Positions 47,301 through 60,800 of a stretch of DNA of 64,000 nucleotides are shown piece after piece (position 1 is the stretch's first letter; the number at the start of each line of letters is the position of its first letter). The notes beneath the pieces are model-generated. The model was not told the DNA's origin, made no database searches, and was given only the letters and a program-made list of their open reading frames with translations. The DNA is taken from contig OU452229.1 in the NCBI GenBank assembly GCA_911728455.2, positions 8,980,811 through 9,044,810 of the forward strand, written 5' to 3'. The stretch is from Marthasterias glacialis. Lineage: Eukaryota; Echinodermata; Asteroidea; Forcipulatida; Asteriidae. The translations under genes were made by a program, and so were the position numbers.

Positions 47301-49692
47301 ATAGTGAAATTACGTTGTGCTTTGATTAGTTTTCACGGTCTGGGATAACTCCTAGTAAAAGCATTTGTGTTTTCTAAATGATCTTTGTAGTAAATGAAAC
47401 CCAATCTTATTTATGTTGAAAATTTAGGGTCTTTGTTGTACCAAATAGTTACACTATTTGAGCCATATAGTTTGCACATGGACACAGAACACGCCATAGA
47501 TGACGTCATGATGACGTGACAGACACATCTACAACATCAAACAAGTCTATAACTGAAAGAAATATTCAAATCCGATGAACAGTTATTGAAATAAATTAGT
47601 CACAAGAATGCTTAATTAAATATTCACATTGCTGTCACATGGTTAATTAATTAAGAACTTTAATTTTATGATATTGTTTAGATAGGTCAAGGCACAAGCT
47701 TTAACATGGTATAGGATATATGTTATGATGGTAATTCAAAGAATTACATTTGTTGTTAAGAAAAGTCATGTGTTAAGTCAATAGGGTTTCGAGGGAAATA
47801 AAGAATAATAATAATACAAAAAAATAAAAATTCTGACAGAAACAATAGCTGTTCCGACAAACAGTTGGTTCCGGATTGGGGAACAATCCTTGGCCGTAGC
47901 ACAGGGCCAAGGTTTCTCGATAGAAAAAAAAAAATCCAGGTGCTATAAAGAGAATCCTTGTTCTCTTGGCTTTGTCAAGTTAAGGTTTCTTTGTGTCAGC
48001 AGTACCCTCAAAGAAAAATGATTCCGTCAGGAATAGTCCCGTCAGGCTGAATAGTCCCGTCAGGCTGGACATGAAAAATTTGACAATTGCTGGCGGGAAC
48101 TGGTTAAAGTACAACAAGCCTGAGCTCAGTTTTATAAAATCACTCTTTGAGCCATAGTTACTGGTGATTTAATGCAAAACCTTAGTGCTGTGAGGAGTAA
48201 GGCATGTAGAAATTTGATAACCAACAAATTAATTCGAAGGTTTACGAAGAGAGAAGGTAGGTGTACTCAAGATTTTATTTCTCCCGCAACTGTTAGCACA
48301 ATACTCTTGTTCAGTTAATACATTTACATTCTGTTTTGTACAGTGGCAAACAACCGAAGTGCTTTTAGTTGCGAGGGAATTGTTAGTACTGTATTATGTC
48401 TTATGGGCTTAGATGAGACTGGCTTTTTGCAGCAGCTTAACTGGAATAGCTGTTGGCTAAGCTGAGGCTGAATGTAAGTAAAATCCTGCTATAATCAACT
48501 TGGTTCAGACCAGTGATTAAGTCTGTCTTAATGTGATCCCTTCAGATTGTCTTTTGAAGAATTCTGGACTGATTACCAAAATGTATGATTCTGAAAAGAC
48601 TTGGTGTTCAAAGTGATGATGTTGAATTTTTCCCCTCCGGATGGAAAGTCTGGCACATTCACAGGTTAAGTAATTCCATGAGTGAAGAGTGTTTTGCTTG
48701 TTCTTGTTGGTGTCTAGATGATGGCATCAAGCCAATTGTGGACCTTGTTGTGTGTCTGAATAAAACATTTGTTGGAGTGCTGAAGAGTTGGAACAGACTC
48801 TATAAATATGATTCTGTTGTGATATAGTCTGACTGAGGATTTTGGCCAACAGGATTGTATGGTTGAAGGACGCAACTATAATGCCAGGTTGGTGGAAGGA
48901 ATGGTAAAGGAGATAATGGTTGTACAGTATGTGGGATTTTGTAGAGTATGGCGAGTGTAGCATCTTGGTTGAATCTTGATTTTTGAGATGGACCAACAAA
49001 GACCTGGGAATTTTTTTGTAATTCCAGTTTGTATATATGTACGATAAAGAGTCTCTCAAAACTTTAGGTTGTTCCATGGAAGATTTTGTTCTACAAAGAG
49101 CATGGGCAAGTTTTCAACAAGATCTTTTTTTTCACCAAGGCCTTTAATGTTTTTTGTTGGAGCCTTGAAAAGTTGTTGAAGTTTTGTTTTACTAAAATCT
49201 TTATCTTTTCTGTTGAGCAATAAACCATTTATTTACTATACCTTTTTGATGAATTTGAATTAATGCAGCTCACTAACACCACTAACACACTCAAACTAGT
49301 TAACAATCTATTAATATTGCAGCAACCCCACTCGGACATTATTGTTTTAGGCCAAGTGGGTTGTAGAAGTATAGGCACATCTGTAGATCAGTCAACCTGT
49401 GGATCTTCTTGTCTAAGCTTAAGGAACAATTTTGCTACATTTTTGTTGAAAAGTGTTGATGCTTTGTGAATATTTGAAGACAATTGTTGTTTTCTAATAA
49501 TTGCCAACTGATGATATTATTGTGATATCGACCACCTCCAGGTTATAGCAACCTAAAACACTATTAAAACTGATACACTTCAGTGCTTTTGCTTGATGGA
49601 TTAGTATTTGATTGACGGATTTGCATTTTTAGGGGTAGTCGAGTAAAAGTCAAGTGTCACTTCCAAAGTTCTTTTTTAACAATTTATTATTA

Positions 49693-49724
<32 letters not shown>

Positions 49725-52700
49725 TCACGATACCACAGCATGCAAAAGAAAGATCTCATTTTCCTCTGTGCCGGTAACTCCTCGAGTCGGGCTACCCTCA
49801 CAGTTGTGCCTATTTGATCCAGATGCTTCTCCAGTGCCTTCGGAATGGTGCCAAGTGCTCCAACCACCACAGGGACTACTTTAACTTTCACCTGCCAAAT
49901 CTTACGAAGTTCCCTGGCCAAGTCCTGATACTTCTCGATCTTTTCCATCTCCTTAGAAGCTATCCTAATACCACCCGGCACAGCTATGTCGATGTCTTTG
50001 TCTTATCTAAGACTACAACATCCGGACGTCTATGTTCTATAACATGATCAGTCTGAATGTTAAAGTCCCAGAGGATCTTGACCTCGTCGGTCTCTACAAC
50101 TTTCTCTGGAACATGGTCGTACCACTTAGCATGCACCTGGACACCATACTTCTTACACAGGTCCCAGTGAATCACCTTAGCCAACTTGTCATGTCTGCCT
50201 TTGTACTCCGTCTGGGCCATCTTACTACATTCGCTGACAATATGAAATACAGTCTCTTCTGCCTTGTTGCACATTCTACACAGAGGTGAGATGTTTGCTT
50301 TCTCTATCCTCGCCTTCATTACATTTGTCCTTAGAGACTGGTCTTGCGCCACAGTAATCAAGCCCTCAGTTTCCTTCTTCAGTTCTCCGCTCTTTAACCA
50401 ATTCCAGGATTTGCAACTCGCCACTTCTTCTGTACATCTCTGGAACCGGCCATGGAGTGGCTTGTTCCTCCAATCTTGGTGTCTTTCCTCTTTCCTTTCC
50501 CTCTTGTACTCCTTCGGCCCAGCTTCATCTGCCATCGTGTACATTCGTGCAATTTTCAGCAAGTTCTCCTCGGTGCTCCTGACATGACGATGCAGGCTCC
50601 TTCGCTCGATATTGACGCTGTCTGCCACGCTCAGTAATCCCCTTCCGCCCTCTGACCTCGGAAGATAGAGTCTGCTGACATTTGCCCGCGGATGTAGCAT
50701 ACCATGCATGGTCATCAGCTTTCTTGTCTTTCTGTCAGTGACATCTAGATCTTCTTTAGTCCACTCAATAATACCCCCACTGTACCTCATCAAAGACACG
50801 GCCCATGTGTTAATCGCCTTAATCATGTTTCCCCCGTTCAGTTTGGACTTTAAAATTTTTTCACCCGCCTGATGTATTCTGCCCTCAGCCTTACCTTTGA
50901 TTCCTCGTGAAGGACGTGGTCCGATTCTAGTACACCAAGATACCGATAACTTTCCTCTTCACCCAAAGCCCTCATCTGTGCACCATCTGGCAGAGCGATG
51001 CCATCGGAATGTACCCTCTTTCCCCTCTTCATGGTCATTGAAGCACATTTCTCCAGACCAAACTGCATCCCGATGTCATCACTGAAAATCCTGACGGTCT
51101 GCACCAAAGAATCAATCTCCGCCTCATTCTTTGCAAATAACTTCAAATCATCCATAAAAAGGAGATGGTTGATCTTACATCCGTCCCTCTTCATTACATA
51201 GCCAGCACTCACCTTCCTCAGAATCATCGACAGGGGCATCAATGCCAGAACAAAAAGCAGCGGAGACAGAGAGTCACCCTGGAAAATACCTCTTCTTATG
51301 CATACCTTGCCCAGACTATCGTTGTTGGCTGTCAGATTCGTTCGCCACGTCTTCATGCTCTCACTCAGAAGACGTTTTACTGCATCGGCCACTCCAACCA
51401 TATCCAGACATTCCATTATCCATGTGTGTGACACCATGTCATACGCCTTCTTGTAATCGATCCACGCCATTGCCAAGTTAGTCTTTCTGCTCCTGCAGTC
51501 CTTCAGCACAGCCTTATCGATGATAAGTTGATCTTTCGTACCTCTGGACCGCTTCTTACAGCCTTTCTGCTCCTCCGGAAACAACTGATGGTCATCCATA
51601 TGGCGATAGAGATCCTCTGCAATCATACTGGTCAAGAGTTTATACATCATGGGCAAGCATGTGATTGGTCTATAATTACTTGCAATGTTACCTTTCTTGA
51701 CATCCTTCATTATCAAAACCGTTCTTGCTTCAGTCATCCAGGTGGGGACCTTACCCTGTACTAGACAGTCTTGCAGTTGTAGGGCCATTCGCTCATGTAA
51801 ACTACGGAAGTTCTTCAACCAGTACCCATGCACATGATCCGGACTGGGGGCTTTCCAGTTTGGCACTTTCCTTACCTGTCTTTTTACCTTGTCCACGTCT
51901 ATCTGGAATCCTTCTTGCTGTTGTACGCCTCTCAATTCATCTTTCACATCCGTTAGCCAATCAGCTTGCCGGTTGTGCTGGACTGGTCGGTCCCAAATAC
52001 CACCCCAGAAAGTTCTTGCCTCTGCTGGCCTCGGACCCGCTTGCGTGTTGTCAATCTTTCCGTCCAACTCCTTAAACAGCTGGCGCTGATTGGTGTTAAA
52101 CAGCCTGTTCTGGTGAAACTGCCTCACCCTGTCATCATACCTCTTCACCTTTGCAGCCTTAGCCTTAACCCTTTGTTTGATCTCCTCTATCACTACACTT
52201 ACCCCCTTACCTTTCACATTGTATTTTGTCATGATTGTATTTCTCCAGTCTGAACCTTTTATTAAACCCTTACTAATTTGTTCTATTCTACTGAGATCCC
52301 TTCGTAAATCTTTTATTTGACCCTCTAGCCTACGTTTCCACCATGGTGTACTGTTTTCATGTTCTGGACTTGAAGCCTTCACACCTAACTTTTCTCCTAC
52401 TACAACTGCCCCTGCAAACATAAGACGGTTAGTTTCCAAAAGATTATTAGTACTCACCGACCCAAGGACTTTACTTACCACGGCTGACATATCTGTCAGC
52501 CTTTTCCTTGGAACCCGGCGCAAAGCCGGGATACTCCACCCGTTTGACCCTTTAGTCGCTCTCATCACATCTTGAACCCTCGTCTTAATCTGCACCTCCT
52601 CCGTAAGGTCTAAACCCTCCTCTTCGTCTATGCCTCCGTCATCCTGACCATCTTGCAATCCTGGCAGATCTACCTCATCTTCAGTCTGCGAGCTAGCAGC

Positions 52701-53512
52701 AGCTGCATCCTCCGGTACGTGGTGGTTAACAATCTCCGTTCTATTACTTTCAGCTTGTACTTTTCTCCTCATCTCCTCAATTACAACATTTGTTAACCAC
52801 TGGTTCCGTTTGATTGTACTTATCTGGTCTGCAAGACGCTGCTCACTGATGTCGAACATTTCTTTATCTTGCCATAGACTAAACATTCTCTTCCTGTATC
52901 CTCTCTTGTCCGGCACACTCTTAATGTAGCATTCCATCGCTATTTTGTTATCGTTCTTACTCCATTTTCTCCTGGTTGCAACACGAATCCTGTTTTGAGC
53001 AGTTTGGATACGATCTGGAGGTACCTGCTCAGGCATACCAACCAGATCGGGTGAAGGACTTCCTCTCTGGGAGTTTGTCACTATTTCACCGTTTACTTGA
53101 TGCTCCATAGCACTCGTCATTATCATCACAAAATTATGAGAAAGTTTGTAGTTTTAGGGGAAATTACATACAGCAACGCTGTAGAATATTCAACCCTACG
53201 GAGACCGCTCAACACTGGTTGTAATAGAAATGTTCCAAAGGATGCAGATGATGCGCGCGTCCGTTCACTGATACAATGTACACTGTGCGGTCTACGTTGA
53301 TCAAAGTTTTCAAAACACGGAAAAATCCAACACTTTTCCACCAAAAATAGCAACAAGATCTTAACTAGTTGTCTTCAAACTTACCCTGCGGTGTCTACCA
53401 AGTAGTACCAACAAGGAGTTAACTTTTGGTGTAAAATAAATGACAGGAAACAATTTTTATCTTAAAAAGAATCAAGAGCCGATCTGAAACAGTGCTCCTT
53501 GTCTCGCCACCA

Positions 53513-53567
<55 letters not shown>

Positions 53568-54790
53568 TCACGATATCACAGCATGCAAAAGAAAGATCTC
53601 ATTTTCCTCTGTGCCGGCAACTCCTCGAGTCGGGCTACGTCCCGTAGCCTTAGATCTCGAGGGTCTTTCGCAGGATCCTAGCTGTTCCCAAAAGTGCCGC
53701 CTTCTGCAGCAAATCTACCCTCACAGTTGTGCCTATTTGATCCAGATGCTTCTCCAGTGCCTTCGGAATGGTGCCAAGTGCTCCAACCACCACAGGGACT
53801 ACTTTCACTTTCACCTTCCAAATCTTACGAAGTTCCCTGGCCAAGTCCTGGTACTTCTCGATCTTTTCCATCTCCTTAGAAGCCACCCTTATATCACCCA
53901 GCACAGCTATGTCGATGATATGACACATCTTCTTCGTCTTATCCAAGACTACAACATCCGGACGTCTATGTTCTATAACATGATCAGTCTGAATGTTAAA
54001 GTCCCAGAGGATCTTGACCTCGTCGGTCTCTACAACTTTCTCTGGAACATGGTCGTACCACTTAGCATGCACCTGGACACCATACTTCTTACACAGATCC
54101 CAGTGAATCACCTTAGCCAACTTGTCATGTCTGCCTTTGTACTCCGTCTGGGCCATCTTACTACATTCGCTGACAATATGAAATACAGTCTCTTCTGCCT
54201 TGTTGCACATTCTACACATAGGAGAGACGTTCGTTTTCTCTATCCTCACCTTCATTACATTTGTCCTTAGAGACTGGTCTTGCGCCGCAGTAATCAAGCC
54301 CTCGGTTTCCTTCTTCAGTTCTCCGCTCTTTAACCAATTCCAGGATTTGCAACTCGCCACTTCTTCTGTACATCTCAGGAACCGGCCATGGAGTGGCTTG
54401 TTCCTCCAATCTTGGTGTCTTTCCTCTTTCCTTTCCCTCTTGTACTCCTTCGGCCCAGCTTCGTCTGCCGTCGTGTACATTTGTGCAATATTCAGCAAGT
54501 TCTCCTCGGTGCTCCTGACATGACGATGCAGGCTCCTTCGCTCGATATTGACGCTGTCTGCCACGCTCAGTAACCCCCTTCCGCCCTCTGACCTCGGAAG
54601 ATAGAGTCTGCTGACATTTGCCCGCGGATGTAGCATGCCATGCATGGTCATCAGCTTTCTTGTCCTTCTGTCAGTGACATCTAAATCTTCTTTAGTCCAC
54701 TCAATAATACCCCCACTGTACCTCATCAAAGACACGGCCCATGTGTTAATCGCCTTGATCATGTTTCCCCCATTCAGTTTGGACTTTAAA

Positions 54791-54844
<54 letters not shown>

Positions 54845-57800
54845 GATTATTATTAATTCGGCCATATCTCAAAATACAAGGACAAAATTTGCAAACAAAA
54901 GTTTAGCTACAGGAAAAAGTGTACATGTACATGAAATAGTTAAAGGCAAACAGGCTAAATAGCTACAAAAGCAATGAATGAATGAAGATTTAATAATTTT
55001 AACTTAATGTGGAGGAAAAAGTGCAATGAAACACTCTCCCTAGTGATGTATCAATGTTTGCATTACATGCCTGTACTTATTGTGACAGTCACTTAAAGAT
55101 TGTCTGTAAGTTGCTGAACTCATCAGCCAATACAACCATGGCTTATGACAGAAATTGTCAATGGGATTTCGAGCCATTGCGACGTATGTGGAGGTCAACA
55201 GACCATCACAGCTTCTTATCTTCATAGCTTCTGCCAAATAATTCCTGGTTGTGTAATATGAATGTGGCCTATATGGTCATACTTAAAACAAACAGAATAG
55301 GATGATTACATCGTTTAATATATTGTGTATATTGTTTTGTTTCCTTTTGACAAGGTGAGGAAACGAGAATACATCAAGCAAGAGGATCTGGACAAGTACC
55401 CCGATTCAAAGGCAGCAGAATTATCTTGGCACTACCATCACCTTCTCAACCAATCTATTATTGTCACCTTGTTCCAAGGCCAGTTCAAATCTACACTTCG
55501 CTGCTTGTCTTGTGGGCATAACTCAGTGAAGTTTGAAGCATTTATGTATTTGTCACTGCCCATTCCCTCAAATAGCCGATGCTCACTACAGGTAGTGTAC
55601 TTCTATCTTGTTTTTAGTTTGCTGTACATGTATATTGATATTGCTGTTTTGTGACAAATCAATGGTTTGTGAATAAACAATGATTGACATTTGATGAGAT
55701 TTTGTCCATATGTCACACACAGAGTTTTTCAGGTCTATCTTGCAATTTTTTGGGGATTTACTGTGCAGTGTTGTTAATTACCTGATGCTATGATTTTAAT
55801 TGAAATTGATGGTATAGATATATTGCATAGGTTAACATTGTTGAGATCAAACAATGGAAACATGTACTTGTGTACATGCCATGCCCGACTCTCAGCAATT
55901 CATAGGTTTTTCTTTGACCTCATTGAGGGTGCTGTATGAGCTTGCAAGGAGTCTATCACTGTGTTTAGGCAATCCATTCTGTATCATTATGTTCATTCTG
56001 TAGCAATGCCTAAAGAAATTTTCAACAGAAGAGAAGCTTACAGGTGACAATGCAACTTTCTGTTCTCGATGCAAGACAAACAGGGAATCTTCTAAGACAA
56101 TCCTCATCTGGAAATTGCCTCGTATCCTTCTTATCCATCTTAAAAGGTACGTGTCTTCAGAACAACAGGGATTTGTTCTGTCTTTTTGTGGCAGTGGTTG
56201 CTTTTGCTCTTTTTTGCTTAAGTCCTTGTCACAATCATGTACATTGGTTGTAAGCATACTAGCCTTGACCAAGGTGCGCCGGCCGGACGGTGTTTATTGC
56301 AAATATAGGCTCCTGCAATGCATTATTATTAATTTCATCCATTTAGCCACTGCCACAAACTCCAGCCCACCCCAACGCGCATAGTGAGTGGATCCGTACG
56401 TTGTTACGTACCACACACGTACACGTACACGTATAATGCGTGTGCATGTACATATACGGTGTAGTTGTTTGTGTGACTGTTTGTCGTCGCGCCTTGATGC
56501 TTCCATATCTCGCCAAAATTCTATAATGTCAATCACAGCCTGTTGCTTACAATGTTTACACGTGTTCAGAAAGATACAACTATATTGATGAGGCTGCCTG
56601 AAAAATAACGGATTTACTATATCTAGTAGGCAAAATTACAAATGTGTCATGTCCTTCAATGATTGCCTTCTCGAATATTATCATTCAATGTAAATGTATA
56701 TATTCATTCGCTTTTCCAAGGACAGCATTGCAAGTAGGCCGACTTGAAATGCTGAAGGACTGTCTCTGCACTGAACAAATATCGTTGATTTGTAACTTGT
56801 TAGATGACCGTTTATTATTTCTTTATTCAACCTTAGAGCAAGGAACAGTCTGACTCTGTTCTCTGCTCTATGATCCAACATTTCATACAAAAACGCCATT
56901 TTGCCCACTAAACAACCAGCCTATGGGGTGCAGAGCGTGGTGCACAACCACACGTGCACAACTGACTGTAGGGGTCAAAGTCCTTGCTCAGCTGTCAGAA
57001 CTACGAGCCTGTGATTGGCCATCATATGAAAAGCACTGCCCCCATCTTGCATACAAAAGTCCAGTGGAAATCCATCGGGATAATATAGAAACACATAAGC
57101 TTTCATTTACAAATGCATCAAGGCTGTCATCCTAACAGACTCCGTGCGTGGACAGTGTGCGTGTACGCATGTGTATCTTCCTGACAGACTCCGTGCATGA
57201 CTGTGTGGGGGTGCGACTGCATATCGTCCTTACGAACTCTGTACGTGGATAAATCCAGCTCCAAAACAGGCATTCGTTTTGGTGTGGTTTGATATAAATC
57301 CGTTTGTTGATACTGTTCTAAAATAATTCTTATGACAGAGATTTCATTGCTAATAAGATCTTGAGTCTTCACAATGTGTTCAGAGCTTCTAGTTCTCGCG
57401 TAGATCCTATGGAAAAAGAAAAACTAACTAAATGCATTTTCTATGGGGCTTGTAATAATCATTGCAGCCGGCCAGTCTTTGTAAAGTTGCCATATATATT
57501 GATGATTGAACCTTAATTTAATATTGACCTTAGCATGAACATTGAACAACCCTTGCATATTCATCTGGACGTTTGGATTAATACCCACAGTTACAGCTTA
57601 CTATTTTTTACAGTCACCCTTATTCTATTTGCATTCCTATGCACACCATCTTCCAATAAATTGTTGTTACATGTACTAAATAATGAAGAATAGAAACTTT
57701 AAAAAAATCATAGGAAAATAAACTTGCTTCGGCCTTATATCAAAATCATTCAATGGATGAGGACAATTGACAAAATATGCCCTCGGAACTCTGGACCAAG

Positions 57801-60800
57801 ATTTTGCTATAATATTGCATTATCCCTTAATTTGTTACCTGGGATCGATTAAGTTAGGAAACCTCATCTCTTTTTTCTATATTGTTATTCATGATTGGCT
57901 TTCAAGAAAACAAACAAACCTTTTTTTTTTAAATGACTGTGATGGTTTTTCAGTATTTCAAAATTTGTGGTTTTTTGTCAACAGCTAAAGCTTACCACAA
58001 TCAGTTTAACAGTGATGCTTAAACCCCCATTGATGTGAGTAACAAATACATTCAGAAAACTCATTGGCATTGTTTTCTAAACAAGCCAAAAATGTCTGCT
58101 CCTGGACCAGACTCATTTCTGTGGAATAAAAGCGTTAACACTTTTTGTAATTTATTTACCTCCAGATCAATCACTCCTCTTGATGTGTCCATGGCTGCAT
58201 GTCAGCCTTTTATGAAATTGTCCACATTAAATTGAACTTTTCAGAAAAGTTGAAAATAAACTTTGTTCACAGGTTCTACTATGAAGGGATGTGGCGTCAG
58301 AAGTTGCAGACTATGGTTGACTTCCCATTGCGTGATATGGACATGTCACCTTACACAAGAGGCCCTAAACCAAGTAGCTCATATAACCTGTATGCTGTTT
58401 CCAACCACATTGGCACCCTTGATGGGGGACATTGTGAGTATTATGAGTAAGGCATGTACATGTATCAAATAATGACCGTCAACGGGCTGCATACATGTAG
58501 TAACAACTTTATTTTATTTTATTTTTTTTATGGGAAGTTGCCAATCACAAGGCCCCAAAACAGGCTACTCAAGGTGAAGGTTAAAAAGGGGGTCAGGGGA
58601 TAAGAGAAGAGGACATTATTAAGTGGAAAGATGACTATTGATATTGCGTTTAAATTGAGGTAGATTATACGAGGCAGGGAATCAGGGTACAGGTAGTGAA
58701 TTCCAAAGTAAGGCAGTATGTGGGAAGATGCTGGATGAGTACCACTGAGTATTGGCTTTGGGGACAACTACAGTATAAAGATGTGAATGGGTAGAGAAAT
58801 GTGTAGTGCGGCAAAAGAAACGGTTAGGTACAACGGTCAGTGAGAGTCCATTGAAGCACCCACCATAAAAGAGGCGCATTGAGGCTACAGAGCGATGGAG
58901 AGATAAGGGTTCCAGGGATGAGGCCAAGTCATGCCCAACTAAATGTGCAATGCATTGCTGAATACTGTCAACCAGTGACACATGACAAGCTGGGGCACCA
59001 GCCCAAATATGGCAGCAGTATTTCATAATCCATCATAATCCATGCAATGGTGAAAGGATTGGGTGGCAAGACTCTGGTCTTGTGTGGTGATGATTAGGCC
59101 CTCTGCCTCTGCTTTTAGTCCGGTGTTTCTTAGCCACTAGTGTATTTTCTGTTCATCAAAGTCTGCTTCTTTTGTCCTATGGGGGTACTTTCTGTGTATT
59201 ACATTGACCTGCCAGGTTTTTTTTAAGGTAATGCTGTCCAAGGTGTTTTGCCTTCTGCTTCACTCGTTTCACACAGACAGTAGTCCATTTATTTTCTGTT
59301 GATGGAGTTTCTGTGGCACCAAGTTCTTTCTTGAATTGTGCTGCTTTTCTTTTAAAAAAAATTGATTTGATATTTTTTCTATTTTCATGATGGTTTACTA
59401 TTTGGAGAAGGTCATTGTCTGCTTTTGTCAGGTAATAATAATAACTGTGTTTATATAGCATCAAATTACCAAAGGATACAAGGTGCTGAACAAAGAAAGA
59501 AGAAGAAAACAAAACGAAAGAAGACAAAGAAAGGGGTTGAACCAGCTAGGATTCTTGAAAAAGATGGGTCTTGAGAGCCATTTTGAAGGCTAAAATACTG
59601 TTGGAATTTCTGATGGGAGATGGGTAGGCTATTCCGTAATCGGGGAGCGGCAATGGATAAAGTGACAGGTGACAACCTGCCTGTTTGCATGTTTTGTAGA
59701 TGGCAAGGGATTCACCTTGTGAAGAGCGAAGAGAGTAAGAGCTGGTCTGGATTGAAAGAAGAGAAGAGAGATAATCGGGGCAAATTAAATCAGTTATTTG
59801 TAAGTGTCGGTGTGTTTGGGCTGCTGAAAGATAAACATGGCTTATCTGCTTTAATTATGTTTATTGTATTGTGAGTTTGGAATATTGAACTGATTTGAAT
59901 TGAGTTTTGCTGTCTTTGAAAACAGGATATCTGTTTCTTGGAGACACTGTTCAATAAGCAGCAGTCAGGCCTGATACTTCATGGAGGCAACAGAGGCAAC
60001 TGCCTCCATGCCCCTGGTCATTGCCTTGGTGCCCTTCAAATGTTCCAATAGAAATTTAGAATTTCCTCATAGAAGTGCCCTTTATCAAGAAGAAAATGCC
60101 TTGGTGCCCTTGCCCTTTCAAGAACGAAGCAATCAGGCCTGAGCAGCCATAGTCTAGTTTTGACAGAAACAATTTGCGCACTGCATTGGGGCAAGCATTC
60201 AAGTCAAGAAACTTCCTGATCCGACTAAGGTTGCGAATTTGCCAGCTAAGAGAGTGACCGAGTTGTGTGATGTGATCCAACATTTTCATATCATGGTCAA
60301 AGACGACACCTAACCGATGGAGAAGGATGAGATTCAATACAATTGAGATTGAAAATGAGGTGTTGGAGATATTTAAGATGAGTGGATGAGGCTGCAATAA
60401 AGAATTCTGACTTATCTGGGTTCATCTTGAAATTATTTGTGACCAACCAGGATTGTAGTTCTGTGGCACATGGAGACAATTAAAATAGGGCACACAGGCT
60501 GCATCTCCAGGCTGGGTGGGAGAGAAATAACTGAATATCATCAGCATAAATCTGGTATTGAAGTGAGTAACGGCAAACAATTTGACCGATGGTGTGGGAG
60601 TAGTAGGTTATGATCTGCAGAACAATGGCGAATCCCTGAGGAACACCATGTAGTTGAACTTTAGATTGTCAAAATTTGGATAAGTGCTCAGTGACATGGA
60701 TTGTGATGTCATCAGTGACAAAACCAGAATACATTGTGTGGTGCTAGATCTTGGTTCATGGTGCATTATTATTTTTCACCCCATCCTTGAGCTGCTCTAT

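Larger units (their letters stand above)
49727..53515 (-). mobile_element. Dong/R4-type LINE, full-length copy 1
   Basis: Minus-strand element with (ATT)n on both sides. It has a short 5' UTR (53130-53515), one long ORF and a 3' end TTTGCATGCTGTGGTATCGT then GAAA. Family: R4/Dong, LINEs with a restriction-like endonuclease; Dong of silkworm is known to sit in TAA repeats. The coding line is broken by one lost A in an A run near 50860, by a 13-base deletion near 49998 and by a deletion of about 80 bases near 49795 relative to copy 2. Confidence 0.88.

Noticed and set aside
48585-49077. Opposed ORFs of 80 and 116 codons
   Set aside because: No domain, repeat-like composition, and no splice support.
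50032-52253. Plus-strand ORFs over the Dong-like LINE
   Set aside because: They are complements of the minus-strand RT and endonuclease frames.
53499-53681. ORF with poly-Ile run
   Set aside because: Translation of the (ATT)n tract.
56923-57135. ORF with Cys/His pattern, MYND-like at a glance
   Set aside because: Cys spacing does not fit MYND or another zinc finger, and there are no matching splice sites.
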